DNA of 64,000 nt, taken from positions 1 to 64,000 of the forward strand of contig DATGMF010000041.1 in NCBI GenBank assembly GCA_035293765.1, given 5' to 3'. The DNA is from DASRHT01 sp035293765. Lineage in GTDB: Bacteria; Chloroflexota; Ktedonobacteria; Ktedonobacterales; Ktedonobacteraceae. Position 1 is the stretch's first letter, and each line of letters opens with the position of its first letter. Below are positions 48,789 to 57,978 of this stretch, piece after piece. A program made the position numbers and the translations under genes. Below the pieces are notes generated by a model. The model saw only the letters and a list, made by a program, of their open reading frames with translations. It was not told the origin of the DNA and made no database searches.

Positions 48789-51038
48789 TTATTTACGCAG
48801 GTCAACGGCGATAAGCTGACCTTTGTGCTTGAAGTGGAATGCGATGCGCGTCCAGCCGTCGGGCCAGCCTGGATTGGTGACGTAACCCTCGTCGGTGACA
48901 CGCAAGCCCGCGAAGCCCAGGATGGTTGCCTGCCATACAGCTCCCGAGCATGCAACGTGGATGCCCTCCGGCGTGTTGCCACGCTGATTCTCCAGATCGA
49001 CCAGCGCCCCCTTCATGAACAGGGTATACGCCTGGTCCAGGTGCCCCAGCTCGCTCGCCAGCATGACGTGGAACGCCGGAGTGAGCGAGGAGCCATAATC
49101 GTGGTCGGTAATAGGATAGTAGTAATCCCAGTTGACGCGTTTCGTTTTGAGATCGAATTGCTGGTCAAGTACGGTGAGCAGCATCAACACGTCGGCCTGT
49201 TTGATGATGCGGTACCGCTGAATGCCCTCAACCCCTAAAATGCCCTGGTAAGAGTCTTTGCGGCCTTTATACTTGCTCTGGTCCAGCAGCGGCAGCTTGA
49301 AGAAGCCCTCGAACTGCTCAATCAACCCCGTTTCGGGGTCCATGAGGAGCCGTATATGTTGTGCCACATCGCTCCAGTGGTCAAGACGCTCGCTCGTCAG
49401 ACCAAGCTGGCGCTCCAGCGCCCGCGCTTTGTCGGAGGCATGAACGATCAACCATTGCAGCGTTTCGAGAGCAGTGCGGATATTCTCGCGCGCCATAAAG
49501 TTGGTGTAGGCGTTGTTATTGACGTGCTCATGCCACTCGTCGGGGCCGATGACGTTGGTAATTTCATAATCGCCGCGCTCCTCATTCCTCTCAACGCGGC
49601 TGACCCAGAACATGGCCGTGCTGAGCATGATTTCTGCGCCATAATCGCGCATAAACTCATCATCGCCAGTGACTTTCCAGTATTCCCAGACGGCATGAGC
49701 AATGCTGGCGGTGATGTGCAGCTCGATCAGGCCGTTAAGAACGGGAATAACTTCTCCGGTCTCGGGATGGATGATCGAAGGGGGAGTGGCCTCTTCGCCA
49801 TCGACAGTACTCTCCCAGGGATATTGCGCGCCTTCGTAGCCATTGCTGGCAGCCTTTTTGCGCGCGGCTGGCAAAAGGTGATAACGGTAGAGGAGCAGGT
49901 TACGTGCAATAGCGGGCAAAACATAGGTGAAGAATGGCAGCATAAAGATCTCGGTGTCGTGGAAAACATGTCCCCGATATCCAAAGCCGGTCAGCCCCTT
50001 CGCTGCGATACTGTAGAAGCTATCAGTTGACGAGGCGTTGATGCGCAACTGATAGACGTTGTAACGCACAGCCACCTGGGCTATATCGTCACCCTCTATA
50101 ACAATGTCGGCAATGTCCCAGAATTTGTGCCATGCCTCCTGGCTTGCCGCTAACAGCTTGTCGTAAATATATGCATGGGTGGGGGAGGCCACCATTGGGT
50201 CTGAGCCCACCACTAAGGCGCTATGAATATCTGGCTCCTGCGTCCCCCCCAGCAGTTGCAGATGACGCTCCAGAGCCATATGTACCGGATCGGAGCCATC
50301 GCGCGAGGTGTACATTACGACGATTTTCTCGGCAGTGAGCGTTGTGCCGGGGGCAAGCGTGCCATAAAAGCGAATCCCCGGTTCAATGTCCGAATCGATC
50401 ATCTCTTTGCGCAATCCTGAGGCGGTGGTGACAAAGCTCATCGTCTGGGCCAGATGTACCAGCGTCTTCTTGGTCTCGGTATGCAGCCAGATCAGATCCT
50501 CTTTATGCCCCTGGTCCACCGTTTCCCAGTGCATGACGTCGTAGTTACCTTCAGCCGTGTTGATGCTGGCCCACAGGCTGATATCGATCAGTTCGGCTCT
50601 CTGATCTTCGTCCGGGGTGACGCTATAGCGAATCGCCCCGACATGCTCATCGGCCAGGTTGGCGAAGCGTTCACTTGTGATATGAAGGCGTATGCCTCGG
50701 GGGCTCTCCCAATGTACCGATCTGCGAATAACGCCATCGCGCATATCCAGCTCGCGGTGATAGGCAAGGATTGTGCCCCTATCGAGCCTGAAACGCTCGC
50801 CGTTGACAAAAAGCTTGATGCTGGTCCAGTCGGGAGCGTTGGCAAGCTCCTCCTTCGCTATTGGAATATCGTCGAAAACGCCGAATAACAGGGTCGCGGG
50901 ACTATCCCTCGGGTAGCCTTCCTCGAAGGTACCGCGCGTGCCAAAATAACCATTGCCAATGGTATAGACAGTTTCCTGACTATGCAGCTTTTTAAGGTCT
51001 GGATCAAACCTCTCTTCGTTTATAAGCCAAAGATCCAC
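48789..51038 (-). CDS. GH65 family disaccharide phosphorylase
   Basis: The 749-residue enzyme has the N-terminal beta-sandwich domain (ETVYTIGNGYFGTRGTFEE), the alpha/alpha-barrel catalytic domain and the C-terminal jelly roll typical of GH65. The general acid Glu lies in VIGPDEWHEHVNNNAYTN, and the phosphate/sugar-binding KQADVLML and GSSLTPAFH follow. Members split maltose, trehalose, kojibiose or nigerose with phosphate to glucose and beta-glucose 1-phosphate; the linkage cannot be told from sequence alone. The adjacent beta-phosphoglucomutase fits this route. The start is GTG at 51038 with AGGGAGGAT. Confidence 0.94.
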   Translation of the reverse strand: MDLWLINEERFDPDLKKLHSQETVYTIGNGYFGTRGTFEEGYPRDSPATLLFGVFDDIPIAKEELANAPDWTSIKLFVNGERFRLDRGTILAYHRELDMRDGVIRRSVHWESPRGIRLHITSERFANLADEHVGAIRYSVTPDEDQRAELIDISLWASINTAEGNYDVMHWETVDQGHKEDLIWLHTETKKTLVHLAQTMSFVTTASGLRKEMIDSDIEPGIRFYGTLAPGTTLTAEKIVVMYTSRDGSDPVHMALERHLQLLGGTQEPDIHSALVVGSDPMVASPTHAYIYDKLLAASQEAWHKFWDIADIVIEGDDIAQVAVRYNVYQLRINASSTDSFYSIAAKGLTGFGYRGHVFHDTEIFMLPFFTYVLPAIARNLLLYRYHLLPAARKKAASNGYEGAQYPWESTVDGEEATPPSIIHPETGEVIPVLNGLIELHITASIAHAVWEYWKVTGDDEFMRDYGAEIMLSTAMFWVSRVERNEERGDYEITNVIGPDEWHEHVNNNAYTNFMARENIRTALETLQWLIVHASDKARALERQLGLTSERLDHWSDVAQHIRLLMDPETGLIEQFEGFFKLPLLDQSKYKGRKDSYQGILGVEGIQRYRIIKQADVLMLLTVLDQQFDLKTKRVNWDYYYPITDHDYGSSLTPAFHVMLASELGHLDQAYTLFMKGALVDLENQRGNTPEGIHVACSGAVWQATILGFAGLRVTDEGYVTNPGWPDGWTRIAFHFKHKGQLIAVDLRK

Positions 51039-51106
51039 AAACGCATCCTCCCTAATATCTGATGGCTATGTAGTGCGTCGCTCTTTTCCACGCAGGAAAC
51101 GCGTAG

Positions 51107-51751
51107 CTAGCCTAGTAAGTCTGATAAATGTTTTCCAGCCAGAGTGGGTAAAACTCGATCAGCTCGCTGAAACCGCTCTTTAGGCCCGATACCAACTGCC
51201 TGCATGCCCGCATTCTTGATGGCTTCCACTCCGGCAGCAGCGTCTTCTATCCCCAGGCAATCTGCGGCGGGAATACCGACGAGCCCTGCCGCGTAGACGA
51301 AAATGTCAGGCGCTGGCTTGCCGTTGACGACGCTATAGCCATCCGCGATACCATCAAAGTATGGAATAAGCTTCAGCAATTCGAGGACGGTACGACTGTT
51401 TTTACTTGATGACGCAATAGCTGTTTTAATCCCTGCCTGTCTGATTTCTTCTAATAGTGCTGTTCCTCCCTCCACCACATCCTTGGGGCTCATGTTGTGT
51501 ATCAGTTCTACATAATAGCGATTTTTACGGTCCATCATCTCCTGGATCTGTTCTTCGGAGTACTGACGACCACGAATCAGGTACAGTAACGAATCGCGCC
51601 GCCCGACGCCCCGCAGGTGGGCATCGTTCTCTTCGTGTGTAAACGGTATCCCTTCGTCGTCTGCTAGCCGCTTCCAGGCTTGATAGTGATACTCCGAGGT
51701 GTCTGTGATGACTCCATCAAGGTCGAAAAGAATTGCTTTTGGTTTTTGCAT
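51107..51751 (-). CDS. pgmB: beta-phosphoglucomutase
   Basis: The 214-residue HAD phosphatase-fold enzyme turns beta-glucose 1-phosphate into glucose 6-phosphate. It has DLDGVI with the nucleophile Asp at 10 and the acid Asp at 12, the cap domain with LRGVGRRDSL (substrate-binding Arg), ASSSKNS (motif II), GKPAPD (Lys, motif III) and GIEDAAAG (motif IV). It lies 68 nt upstream of the GH65 gene and is read with it, so phosphorolysis and glucose 6-phosphate formation are coupled. An own ATG with a GAGAG ribosome binding site is present. Confidence 0.94.
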   Translation of the reverse strand: MQKPKAILFDLDGVITDTSEYHYQAWKRLADDEGIPFTHEENDAHLRGVGRRDSLLYLIRGRQYSEEQIQEMMDRKNRYYVELIHNMSPKDVVEGGTALLEEIRQAGIKTAIASSSKNSRTVLELLKLIPYFDGIADGYSVVNGKPAPDIFVYAAGLVGIPAADCLGIEDAAAGVEAIKNAGMQAVGIGPKERFQRADRVLPTLAGKHLSDLLG

Positions 51752-51972
51752 AGGAATACACTCTCCACTATTTTGAATGCTCTTGAATCAAGAGCGGCTG
51801 CCTGAATCCTACCACATAAACGAATACGCTGTAACTAGAATAGCAGAGATATGCTAGAGGCTTGTAAAAATGCCTGAGACGCTATTACAGCCTATTGCTG
51901 CGCTGGTGGATTGCCTGTGACTTTGGCCTGTTCGTGCCGCATTTTTCATGGCTCGATTCTACTTTTGGTACG

Positions 51973-53202
51973 TTAAGTGCTTGCTTCCCGTTTCACTGCG
52001 GGTCCTGCTAGAAAAGAAGAGGTAATGGCAACGAAGCCAAAGAGCATGATTGAACCAAACGCGAACGTAAAGGTGCCGGTGCGATCTAAAAGAAACCCGA
52101 TTAGTGGCGGCCCGATGATGACGGTCGGACTTGAAATCAGGCTGACAAAGCCTTGCGCGACGCCTTTCCCCACGCTGCGCAAGTTAGCCGCCGAATTGAA
52201 CACCGAAGTATACGGCGTGGTTGAGCCAATGGCAATCAGGGACATGCCGATAACGGCAAACGGCGGAAAATGCAGAGGTATGGCGAGCAAGCCGACGCCA
52301 ATGGTACCCATGATGGTGCCCAGCCGCAGCAGCGGGATGGCCCCTATCGTCTTGCGTGCCAGCAAAATGCCGCCTATTGGACGAAAAAACATGCCTGATA
52401 GAATGCTGAAAGAACCAAAAGTGGCGGCCAGAGTCAGGGAGAGGTGATATTGATCGACCAGGTAGATGGTGATCCAGGCCGCGATGGCGTTGCCCAGACC
52501 GAATGTTCCCAGGTGCGAAAGTCCTAACGTCCAGACGGATGGCGAGCGAACCGCAGCTTTGAGATCAACCTGCGTTGGTTTGTGCCCCTCTTGCCCATCG
52601 TTGATAAAGAGCCAGAGAACAATGGTAATGGTGCTGAGCAGGCCCCAAAAGAGGAAGGAGCCGCGCCAGCCTAAAAGCGATAGCAAAAATGGCGTTACCA
52701 GCAATCCCATGCCAGAACCAACCTGCGTTGCTCCGCCATACAACCCCTGCCCCAGAGAAGCATGCTTGCCAAGTCCCGCCGCTACCCCCGCGCCCGCGAC
52801 AAACGCTCCTCCTGAACCGAGCCCAACCAGTATGCGACAGAATAGCAGCCAGGGGAGATTAGCGAAGAGCGGCAGCAAGATGCCTCCTATGCTTAATAGA
52901 ATGCAGGAGCCAAGCAGTACCCTCTGCCCTCCAAGACGGTCAGCCAGGATGCCTGCTGGAATGTAGGTGATAGCCAGCCCCAGGAAAAGGAGGGTGGAGA
53001 AAAGCCCGACCTGCCCACTGGTAACGTGCAGCTCGCTGCGGATCGTGACGATGAGCGGACTATAGTTTGTGTAGTGGACCGCCACCATCATCGCGGTAAA
53101 GCAGGCAGCAAAGGCGCGCGCTTTGACGCTACTCGGAGACTTTGGCCGAAAGGTTGGCTTCGATAGATTGGGAATGAGGAGCCCCGGACGTAAATATGAC
53201 AA
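51973..53202 (-). CDS. MFS transporter (nitrate/cyanate-permease-like)
   Basis: The 409-residue protein has 12 membrane helices and the MFS signature between helices 2 and 3 (GILADRLGGQRVLL). FCRILVGLGSGGAFVAGAG and similar Gly-rich helices suggest the CynX/NimT or NarK-type group, which carries small anions or drugs. The substrate cannot be told. The start is TTG at 53202 after AAGGATA; in-frame ATGs occur only much later. Its minus-strand orientation follows the phosphorylase unit, but 220 nt of spacer make a shared operon unlikely. Confidence 0.88.
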   Translation of the reverse strand: MSYLRPGLLIPNLSKPTFRPKSPSSVKARAFAACFTAMMVAVHYTNYSPLIVTIRSELHVTSGQVGLFSTLLFLGLAITYIPAGILADRLGGQRVLLGSCILLSIGGILLPLFANLPWLLFCRILVGLGSGGAFVAGAGVAAGLGKHASLGQGLYGGATQVGSGMGLLVTPFLLSLLGWRGSFLFWGLLSTITIVLWLFINDGQEGHKPTQVDLKAAVRSPSVWTLGLSHLGTFGLGNAIAAWITIYLVDQYHLSLTLAATFGSFSILSGMFFRPIGGILLARKTIGAIPLLRLGTIMGTIGVGLLAIPLHFPPFAVIGMSLIAIGSTTPYTSVFNSAANLRSVGKGVAQGFVSLISSPTVIIGPPLIGFLLDRTGTFTFAFGSIMLFGFVAITSSFLAGPAVKREAST

Positions 53203-53539
53203 TGTTGCGTATCCTTCCCTGGATTAAGTGCGGACTGCGTATTTCCCCCTCCCCGGAGGGAAAATAACACATTACGCCTGAAAGCGTCAAGTGGAGATGC
53301 ACTAAGAAGCCTGTCTCCCATTATAACACTTCGCGCTCAGGTCAATTGGCAGTGAAACCATCGTGCCTGCGATGAATATTTTGCCCCTTGTTGTTTTTAG
53401 CCTTTTGTTAATAGCTGATTTGTCATGGGGTATAGCCATGAAATGAAATATCATGCTAAGCCGTATAGTATTAAAGATGATAATATGGAGCGCCCAATCA
53501 AGAAAAATGCGGTTCTAAATCTGAAAGGTGATGATTTTT
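53203..53539. other. divergent spacer between the MFS and membrane-protein genes
   Basis: No gene is supported. A short GC hairpin (CCCTCC-CC-GGAGGG at 53246-53259) lies in the presumed 5' leader of the MFS gene. The right half (53380-53520) is AT-rich and should contain the plus-strand promoter. One open frame here overlaps the next gene in another phase and lacks coding character. Confidence 0.4.
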
Positions 53540-54268
53540 ATGAATACACCCATCACGTTTGGCGGCCCTCAGGTGCTGCTTTTACTGCTTGCTATCATTG
53601 GCGTGGGATTGCTCGTGTCGTCGTTTATGGGGCTACGCGGGGAGCATAGAGAGCATGAGAAGGGTTATTGGGATGAGGAGGGCAAGTTCCATCATTACAG
53701 GCAGCCTCATCACCATCGGCGGCGTCATTATAAATGGGGACGTGGCCTGAGCGGTGTGCTATTACTGGCCCTGGCGATCTCCCTGCTCTGGCTGACCTTT
53801 CTGGTCCAGACCTACCTGGGGCTCACCGGCGATATCCAGGTAGCGCAGGTACGCGCCACGCAAATCACGGGGGTATCGCACACGATGAGCGTTGAATTAA
53901 TCCTTTACGATCAGAGCGGCCATCAAACATCCGATAAAACCTATCTTGTGCAGGGAGACGAATGGATGTTGCAGGGCGATATTGTGAAGTTCCCCACCTG
54001 GTTGAACATCCTGGGGCTGCATACCGGCTATAAGCTGACGCGGCTGGAGGGGCGTTTTGATGATCCCAATCTTGAGCGTACCTCTCAGCATACCGTGATC
54101 GAGCTCAATGGCGGCGATGACAACTTTTTTAAAACGGTGCAGCAGCAGGCGTGGCTCTCTCCCACAATAGAGGCGGCCTACGGCAACGCCGTTTTTCTCG
54201 GGGCCGATAGCAGAGTCTACAATGTCTATGTCTCTCAAACCGGCCTCTTTGCGAAGCCTGCCAGATAG
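53540..54268 (+). CDS. two-helix membrane protein with His-rich loop, unknown function
   Basis: I do not recognise the family. From the ATG at 53540 (AAAGGTGA upstream; GTG and ATG starts four and three codons earlier are possible) the protein has 242 residues. A first membrane helix at about 9-30, a charged His/Arg-rich loop (HHYRQPHHHRRRHYK), and a second helix at about 70-93 are followed by an extracytoplasmic beta-rich domain of about 145 residues. That domain has no motif I can name. The His cluster could bind metal. It stands between divergent and convergent neighbours and is probably monocistronic. Confidence 0.7.
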   Translation: MNTPITFGGPQVLLLLLAIIGVGLLVSSFMGLRGEHREHEKGYWDEEGKFHHYRQPHHHRRRHYKWGRGLSGVLLLALAISLLWLTFLVQTYLGLTGDIQVAQVRATQITGVSHTMSVELILYDQSGHQTSDKTYLVQGDEWMLQGDIVKFPTWLNILGLHTGYKLTRLEGRFDDPNLERTSQHTVIELNGGDDNFFKTVQQQAWLSPTIEAAYGNAVFLGADSRVYNVYVSQTGLFAKPAR

Positions 54269-54280
54269 CTAGAGGTCTGC

Positions 54281-55075
54281 CTATCGGTCGCGGCTCTCTT
54301 TAGCCGGAGCTTGCAACCTGCGGATCTCTGCTACCGTCGTGCGCCATGCGGTTGAGGCCGGGTCAATCACCACGAAATGATCGGCTCCTGTTAGCTCGAT
54401 CAGGGTTACGGCATCTCCCGCCTCCAACGCTTTTTGCGTGTATTGCTGGCTGACTATCAGTGGCACCCGATCATCCTCCGTGCCGTGGATCAGCACTTGC
54501 GGAACGCCTGTGGGCAGAAGGGCAGCGGGCGATGCCACAACATAGCGGTCCGGTACCTCATCAAATCCGCCGCCCAGCAGCTCACTGGCTGCGCCTTTGC
54601 CGAGGTTGAGCTGCCAGCTATGCTCCAGATCGACGACGCCCGCGAGACTGATGACACCCGCAAGAGTAAGCGGCGTCCCCTGGGCCGCGAGAATGCTCTG
54701 CTGTGGTATCTTTGGGCGTGCAGCTAACCAGAGCGCGAGATGGCCCCCGGCGGAATGTCCAACTGTTACAACCCGTTGCACATCAAGATTGTAGCGCGTG
54801 ACGATGGTTGGCAGATAGTCGGCGGCCTGAGCGACATCAAGCAGCGTACCGGGCCAGCCTCCGCCGATGTCCCCAACGCGACGATACTCAATATTCCAGG
54901 CGGCTATCCCCTGCCGCGCCAGATCCTCTGCCAGGCCCGTCATCAATGTGAGGTCGTAAGCCGCTCGCCAGAAGCCGCCGTGAATAAGTATGACAACGGG
55001 GTAGGGACCTGGGCCTTCCGGCAGGTAAAGGGCGCCAAACTGGAGCGCGCCGGTTCCATAAAATAGCTTATGCAT
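54281..55075 (-). CDS. alpha/beta hydrolase (esterase / kynurenine-formamidase-like)
   Basis: From the ATG at 55075 (AGAGGTC upstream) it has 264 residues. The oxyanion motif ILIHGGFW, the nucleophile elbow GHSAGG (Ser), the acid in HGTEDDRVP (Asp) and the His in TGADHF form the complete triad of the hormone-sensitive-lipase/BD-FAE group. WNIEYRRVG after the oxyanion strand is characteristic. The substrate is likely a small carboxyl ester or an amide. The Sir2 gene lies about 35 nt upstream on the same strand, so both may be co-transcribed. Confidence 0.9.
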   Translation of the reverse strand: MHKLFYGTGALQFGALYLPEGPGPYPVVILIHGGFWRAAYDLTLMTGLAEDLARQGIAAWNIEYRRVGDIGGGWPGTLLDVAQAADYLPTIVTRYNLDVQRVVTVGHSAGGHLALWLAARPKIPQQSILAAQGTPLTLAGVISLAGVVDLEHSWQLNLGKGAASELLGGGFDEVPDRYVVASPAALLPTGVPQVLIHGTEDDRVPLIVSQQYTQKALEAGDAVTLIELTGADHFVVIDPASTAWRTTVAEIRRLQAPAKESRDR

Positions 55076-55109
55076 CAAAATCATGACCTCTGGTAAATAT
55101 ATTTTGGGA

Positions 55110-55868
55110 TCAAAGCAGCGCGACTAGATCCGGCAGGACGAGGCCCGCGCTGGCGTGAATTACCACATCTGCATAGTCATCAAAAGGAGTTGGTTCCAGA
55201 TTGATGATGATCAGGGGCACATTGCGTTGTAATGCCAGTCGGGGTAATGCCGCGGCTGGCGTCACCCTCAGAGATGAGCCCACTACCAGGAAGAGATCGC
55301 ATGTGGTAGCCAGTTCTCTGGCCCGTGCAAGTTCCATCTCCGGGATGCGCTGCCCAAAGAGAATCGTGGCTGTTTTGAGGAAGCCGCCGCACTGCGAGCA
55401 GGTTGGATCGATCTCGCCTGCATCGACGCGTCGCTGAAGCTCACTCATGGGTGAGCGTATGCCGCATAAGGTGCAGGCGGCCAAACGAGAGGTGCCGTGA
55501 AGTTCGACAACGCTCTCCGGCGCATGGCCTGCATCCTGATGGAGCCCATCGAAGTTTTGCGTGATGACTCCCAGCAACAACTGTCTACGCTCCAGCTCTA
55601 CCAATGCTCTATGCGCTGCGTTCGGCCTGGCTGCCGCAACCTGCTGCGAGAGGCGGCTGCGTGTCTGCCAGTATTGCCGCCGCGCCTCCGCCTTGCTAAT
55701 GAAATCATGGTAGCTCACGGGAGGCGTTTGTTGCCAGATGGAGCCAGGGCTGCGGAAATCGGGAATGCCCGATTCGGTACTGATGCCCGCGCCGGTCAAT
55801 GCGGCAATATGGCTGGCCTGCTGCATCAGTTCGGCAGCGTCACGTAGTTGTTCTTCTAAGCTGAGCAT
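55110..55868 (-). CDS. cobB: Sir2-family NAD-dependent protein deacylase
   Basis: The 252-residue sirtuin removes acetyl or acyl groups from lysine with NAD. It shows the NAD fold LTGAGISTESGIPDFR, QNFDGLHQDAG, the catalytic His in ELHGTS, the zinc ribbon CTLC...CSQC, FGQRIPE, VVGSSLRVTPAA and IIINLEPTP. The Tyr/Arg pair of class III desuccinylases is not obvious, so plain deacetylase activity is more likely. The ATG start begins only 31 nt from the TnpB stop, so insertion of that element may have changed the cobB promoter. Confidence 0.94.
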   Translation of the reverse strand: MLSLEEQLRDAAELMQQASHIAALTGAGISTESGIPDFRSPGSIWQQTPPVSYHDFISKAEARRQYWQTRSRLSQQVAAARPNAAHRALVELERRQLLLGVITQNFDGLHQDAGHAPESVVELHGTSRLAACTLCGIRSPMSELQRRVDAGEIDPTCSQCGGFLKTATILFGQRIPEMELARARELATTCDLFLVVGSSLRVTPAAALPRLALQRNVPLIIINLEPTPFDDYADVVIHASAGLVLPDLVALL

Positions 55869-55898
55869 AGGCGTTGCAACCGACCCATATTCTTCTAG

Positions 55899-57269
55899 TC
55901 AACTACCTCCGGTCTCAGACCGGAGGCTTGGGCTTACCTCAGGACTCCACCGCAATTCTGCATACCTTCGCAGGCGTGCAGCTTTGGCTTCACGGTCCGA
56001 GGCATCAGGGGCCATTGACAGAAGCCCCGTCGTGCTCCAATCTTGTCGGAGCACGAGCGTTCTCATCGTAATATTCCTCGCACCCACCAGATCGGCATGC
56101 AGGATATACCCACACGTCGGGTTCTGACACGTAAAGAGCAACCCTTTGTTCGGGCGATTCTCATCGGCAGTATAGCCACACATTGGACACCCCTTTGAAG
56201 TATAATCCGCATCGACCTTAACCGCAAGGGAGCCCGCAAGCGCCGCTTTATAGCTGATCAGCGTGTGCAGTTCGGCAAAGGACCACTGTGAATAGACCCG
56301 ATTGGCTTTGCGCGCCTTTGGTGAGACGGGCTCGTATCCCTTGCCGTTTTTCTTGCGCTTGCGCTTTCGGCGCTTGGTGCGCTCGCGCATACCGGTCAAC
56401 TGTTCCAGGCCGATGAGGGCCTGAGGATGCTCTTGGACGATCTGGGTGGCAATCTGGTGGTTCGCCTGCAATTTCAACCGTCTCTCTCGCAGCCCGATAC
56501 GTCGCAACCGACGTTTCGCGCCGCGAGTGCCTTTTTGCTGCAAGCGTTTGCGCAGCCGCGCATAGTGGTTCGCTTGGTGTCGTACGCGTTTGCCTGGATA
56601 GAAGGTGGCTTTGCCTGCCGTCGTGGAGGTGACCGCGAGATAGCGCACGCCCACATCGTTCCCGACCGTTTCACTCAAGGAGTCACAACTTGGATCAGGC
56701 AAGGTGAGATCTAAGGACACGAGCAAATAGAACTGTTTCTTCGATTGATTGTACCACAGCTTGGCATCACCAATGCGGGCAATGTGGCCTCCCTGTTGGA
56801 TGAGCAGCAGATGCTTGAAATAGCCCTGATACGGCAGACTGATACACCCGTTCAAGGTCTTGATGCTCACCTGCTGCTCGCATTGAAAGGTATAATCGCG
56901 TTCATAAGTATACTGCACCGTGGGGGAGCTATAGTGTGGAGGCTTGTCCAGCCCCTTGAAGCGTTTTTTCGTGATCTTCATCCGGCGATGCTCTTTGTTT
57001 TTGAGCAGCTTCGTCCAGAGTCCCTTGTACGTCGCCGCCACCTGCCGCACTGCGGCACACGCCAGTTGCGAGGGCAGATGGTAGCGGGCACGTAGCTCAG
57101 CATACATCCCTTTGTGGATCTTCGTCACGCTACTCGTCTTGCCGTGGGCAAAGGCATACTGACTCACCGCATTGAGGCCGTCACGATAGGCCAGTTGCGT
57201 CTCTCGTAAGGCACGATGCTGCTCTTTTGTCGGGATAAGCTTCAGTTTGGCGGTGATGATCTGCTTCAT
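55899..57269 (-). CDS. tnpB: TnpB RNA-guided nuclease of an IS200/IS605-group element
   Basis: The 456-residue protein has an N-terminal helix-turn-helix region, a RuvC-like domain and a zinc finger. RuvC residues are visible: Asp in VGNDVGVRYLAV, Glu in IGLEQLTG and Asp in ADLVGARNI. CPMCG and CQNPTCGYI form the zinc ribbon between the last two. The basic RTKRRKRKRKKNGKG linker lies before it. All catalytic positions look intact. TnpB cuts DNA guided by an omega-RNA made from the element's right end. The C-terminal codons overlap the right-end hairpin at 55906-55926, as usual for the group. No TnpA is adjacent in the same unit. Confidence 0.93.
   Translation of the reverse strand: MKQIITAKLKLIPTKEQHRALRETQLAYRDGLNAVSQYAFAHGKTSSVTKIHKGMYAELRARYHLPSQLACAAVRQVAATYKGLWTKLLKNKEHRRMKITKKRFKGLDKPPHYSSPTVQYTYERDYTFQCEQQVSIKTLNGCISLPYQGYFKHLLLIQQGGHIARIGDAKLWYNQSKKQFYLLVSLDLTLPDPSCDSLSETVGNDVGVRYLAVTSTTAGKATFYPGKRVRHQANHYARLRKRLQQKGTRGAKRRLRRIGLRERRLKLQANHQIATQIVQEHPQALIGLEQLTGMRERTKRRKRKRKKNGKGYEPVSPKARKANRVYSQWSFAELHTLISYKAALAGSLAVKVDADYTSKGCPMCGYTADENRPNKGLLFTCQNPTCGYILHADLVGARNITMRTLVLRQDWSTTGLLSMAPDASDREAKAARLRRYAELRWSPEVSPSLRSETGGS
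55906..55926 (-). ncRNA. right-end hairpin / probable omega-RNA scaffold end
   Basis: CCTCCGGTCT and AGACCGGAGG are exact inverses around a single base and lie inside the last codons of tnpB. On the minus strand the hairpin is followed by TAGTTGAC. By analogy with studied TnpB loci, the omega-RNA would contain the 3' end of the tnpB message and this stem, and the guide would be the genomic sequence just beyond, toward 55895-55875. The role is inferred from position only. Confidence 0.5.
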
Positions 57270-57280
57270 GCTGTTTCTCG

Positions 57281-57321
57281 AACCAGTGAGGAGAGAAGCG
57301 ATACCGCTCTCCTCACTGGTT
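57281..57321. repeat. 15-bp perfect inverted repeat upstream of tnpB
   Basis: AACCAGTGAGGAGAG (57281-57295) and CTCTCCTCACTGGTT (57307-57321) are exact inverses around 11 nt, only 12 nt upstream of the TnpB start. It may be the left-end hairpin of the element or a hairpin that limits tnpB expression. Confidence 0.65.
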
Positions 57322-57441
57322 GTTCCTCCCCCTTACACCCTGTTCCTAGACCCGCTCAGAGATCGCCTGGACAATGAGCCGATGCCCAACGACGCTCACG
57401 TCCTGTTCTGGCTCAATGCCCCACGCGTGGCATTCCTCACG

Positions 57442-57978
57442 CTATGCCTGCTGCTCCTCTGCCGTTTCAGGAAAGAGTGCGCCACTGAGGTCGCCAAGCA
57501 GACTGCCGAGCACATGGTTCCAGGTGCTCTCGGCTTCGGACGTGTTCCAGGGAGCAGCCTCACGCATAATCTCGTGCAGGAGGTCCAGCAGGCATTGTTC
57601 GGTATAGCGGTACAGAGGCCCAGGTTCGTGAAAGTATGCCTCACGACCACGCTGATAGCCTCGTATGGCCTGGGGATGATCAAAGCGGATGAGGGCATGC
57701 GCCTCTGGACGAAGCTGGCCGGTCTGCGGGCAGAGGACCCCGCCATGATACATGCCCAGGAAAAAGCCGATGAGGTCGCGCCGATAGGGGTCCTGCTGCT
57801 CAAAGTACTGGTGCTGCTGGTATTGCTTGAGATTGATGATGAGATAGGAGACGGAGAGCGGGCCGTGGCCTTGCTCGTCTCCATACATGCTCCACCAGAC
57901 GCCGCGCTCATACTGTTCGGCGAAGACGGGACGGTGGATGTCCAGGAGCGGACGGACTTTCTGTTTGCTGGTTGCCAT
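57442..57978 (-). CDS. Ktedonobacter-type hypothetical protein
   Basis: From the ATG at 57978 (AAAGGAT upstream) the protein has 178 residues. It is soluble, with no signal or membrane segment, and is rich in Tyr, His, Gln and Glu. I recall similar proteins as a large paralogous family in Ktedonobacter genomes (HRPVFAEQYERGVWWSMYGDEQG, GFFLGMYHGG, TGQLRPEA and GSLLGDLSG being the recurrent blocks), but no function is known. It lies between tnpB and an excisionase-like gene, in DNA with long hairpins at both sides, and may be a passenger of a mobile unit. Confidence 0.7.
   Translation of the reverse strand: MATSKQKVRPLLDIHRPVFAEQYERGVWWSMYGDEQGHGPLSVSYLIINLKQYQQHQYFEQQDPYRRDLIGFFLGMYHGGVLCPQTGQLRPEAHALIRFDHPQAIRGYQRGREAYFHEPGPLYRYTEQCLLDLLHEIMREAAPWNTSEAESTWNHVLGSLLGDLSGALFPETAEEQQA

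Noticed and set aside
53425..53649. 74-codon plus-strand frame upstream of the His-rich membrane protein
   Set aside because: It overlaps the real gene in another phase, and its second half is a frame-shifted reading of that gene.
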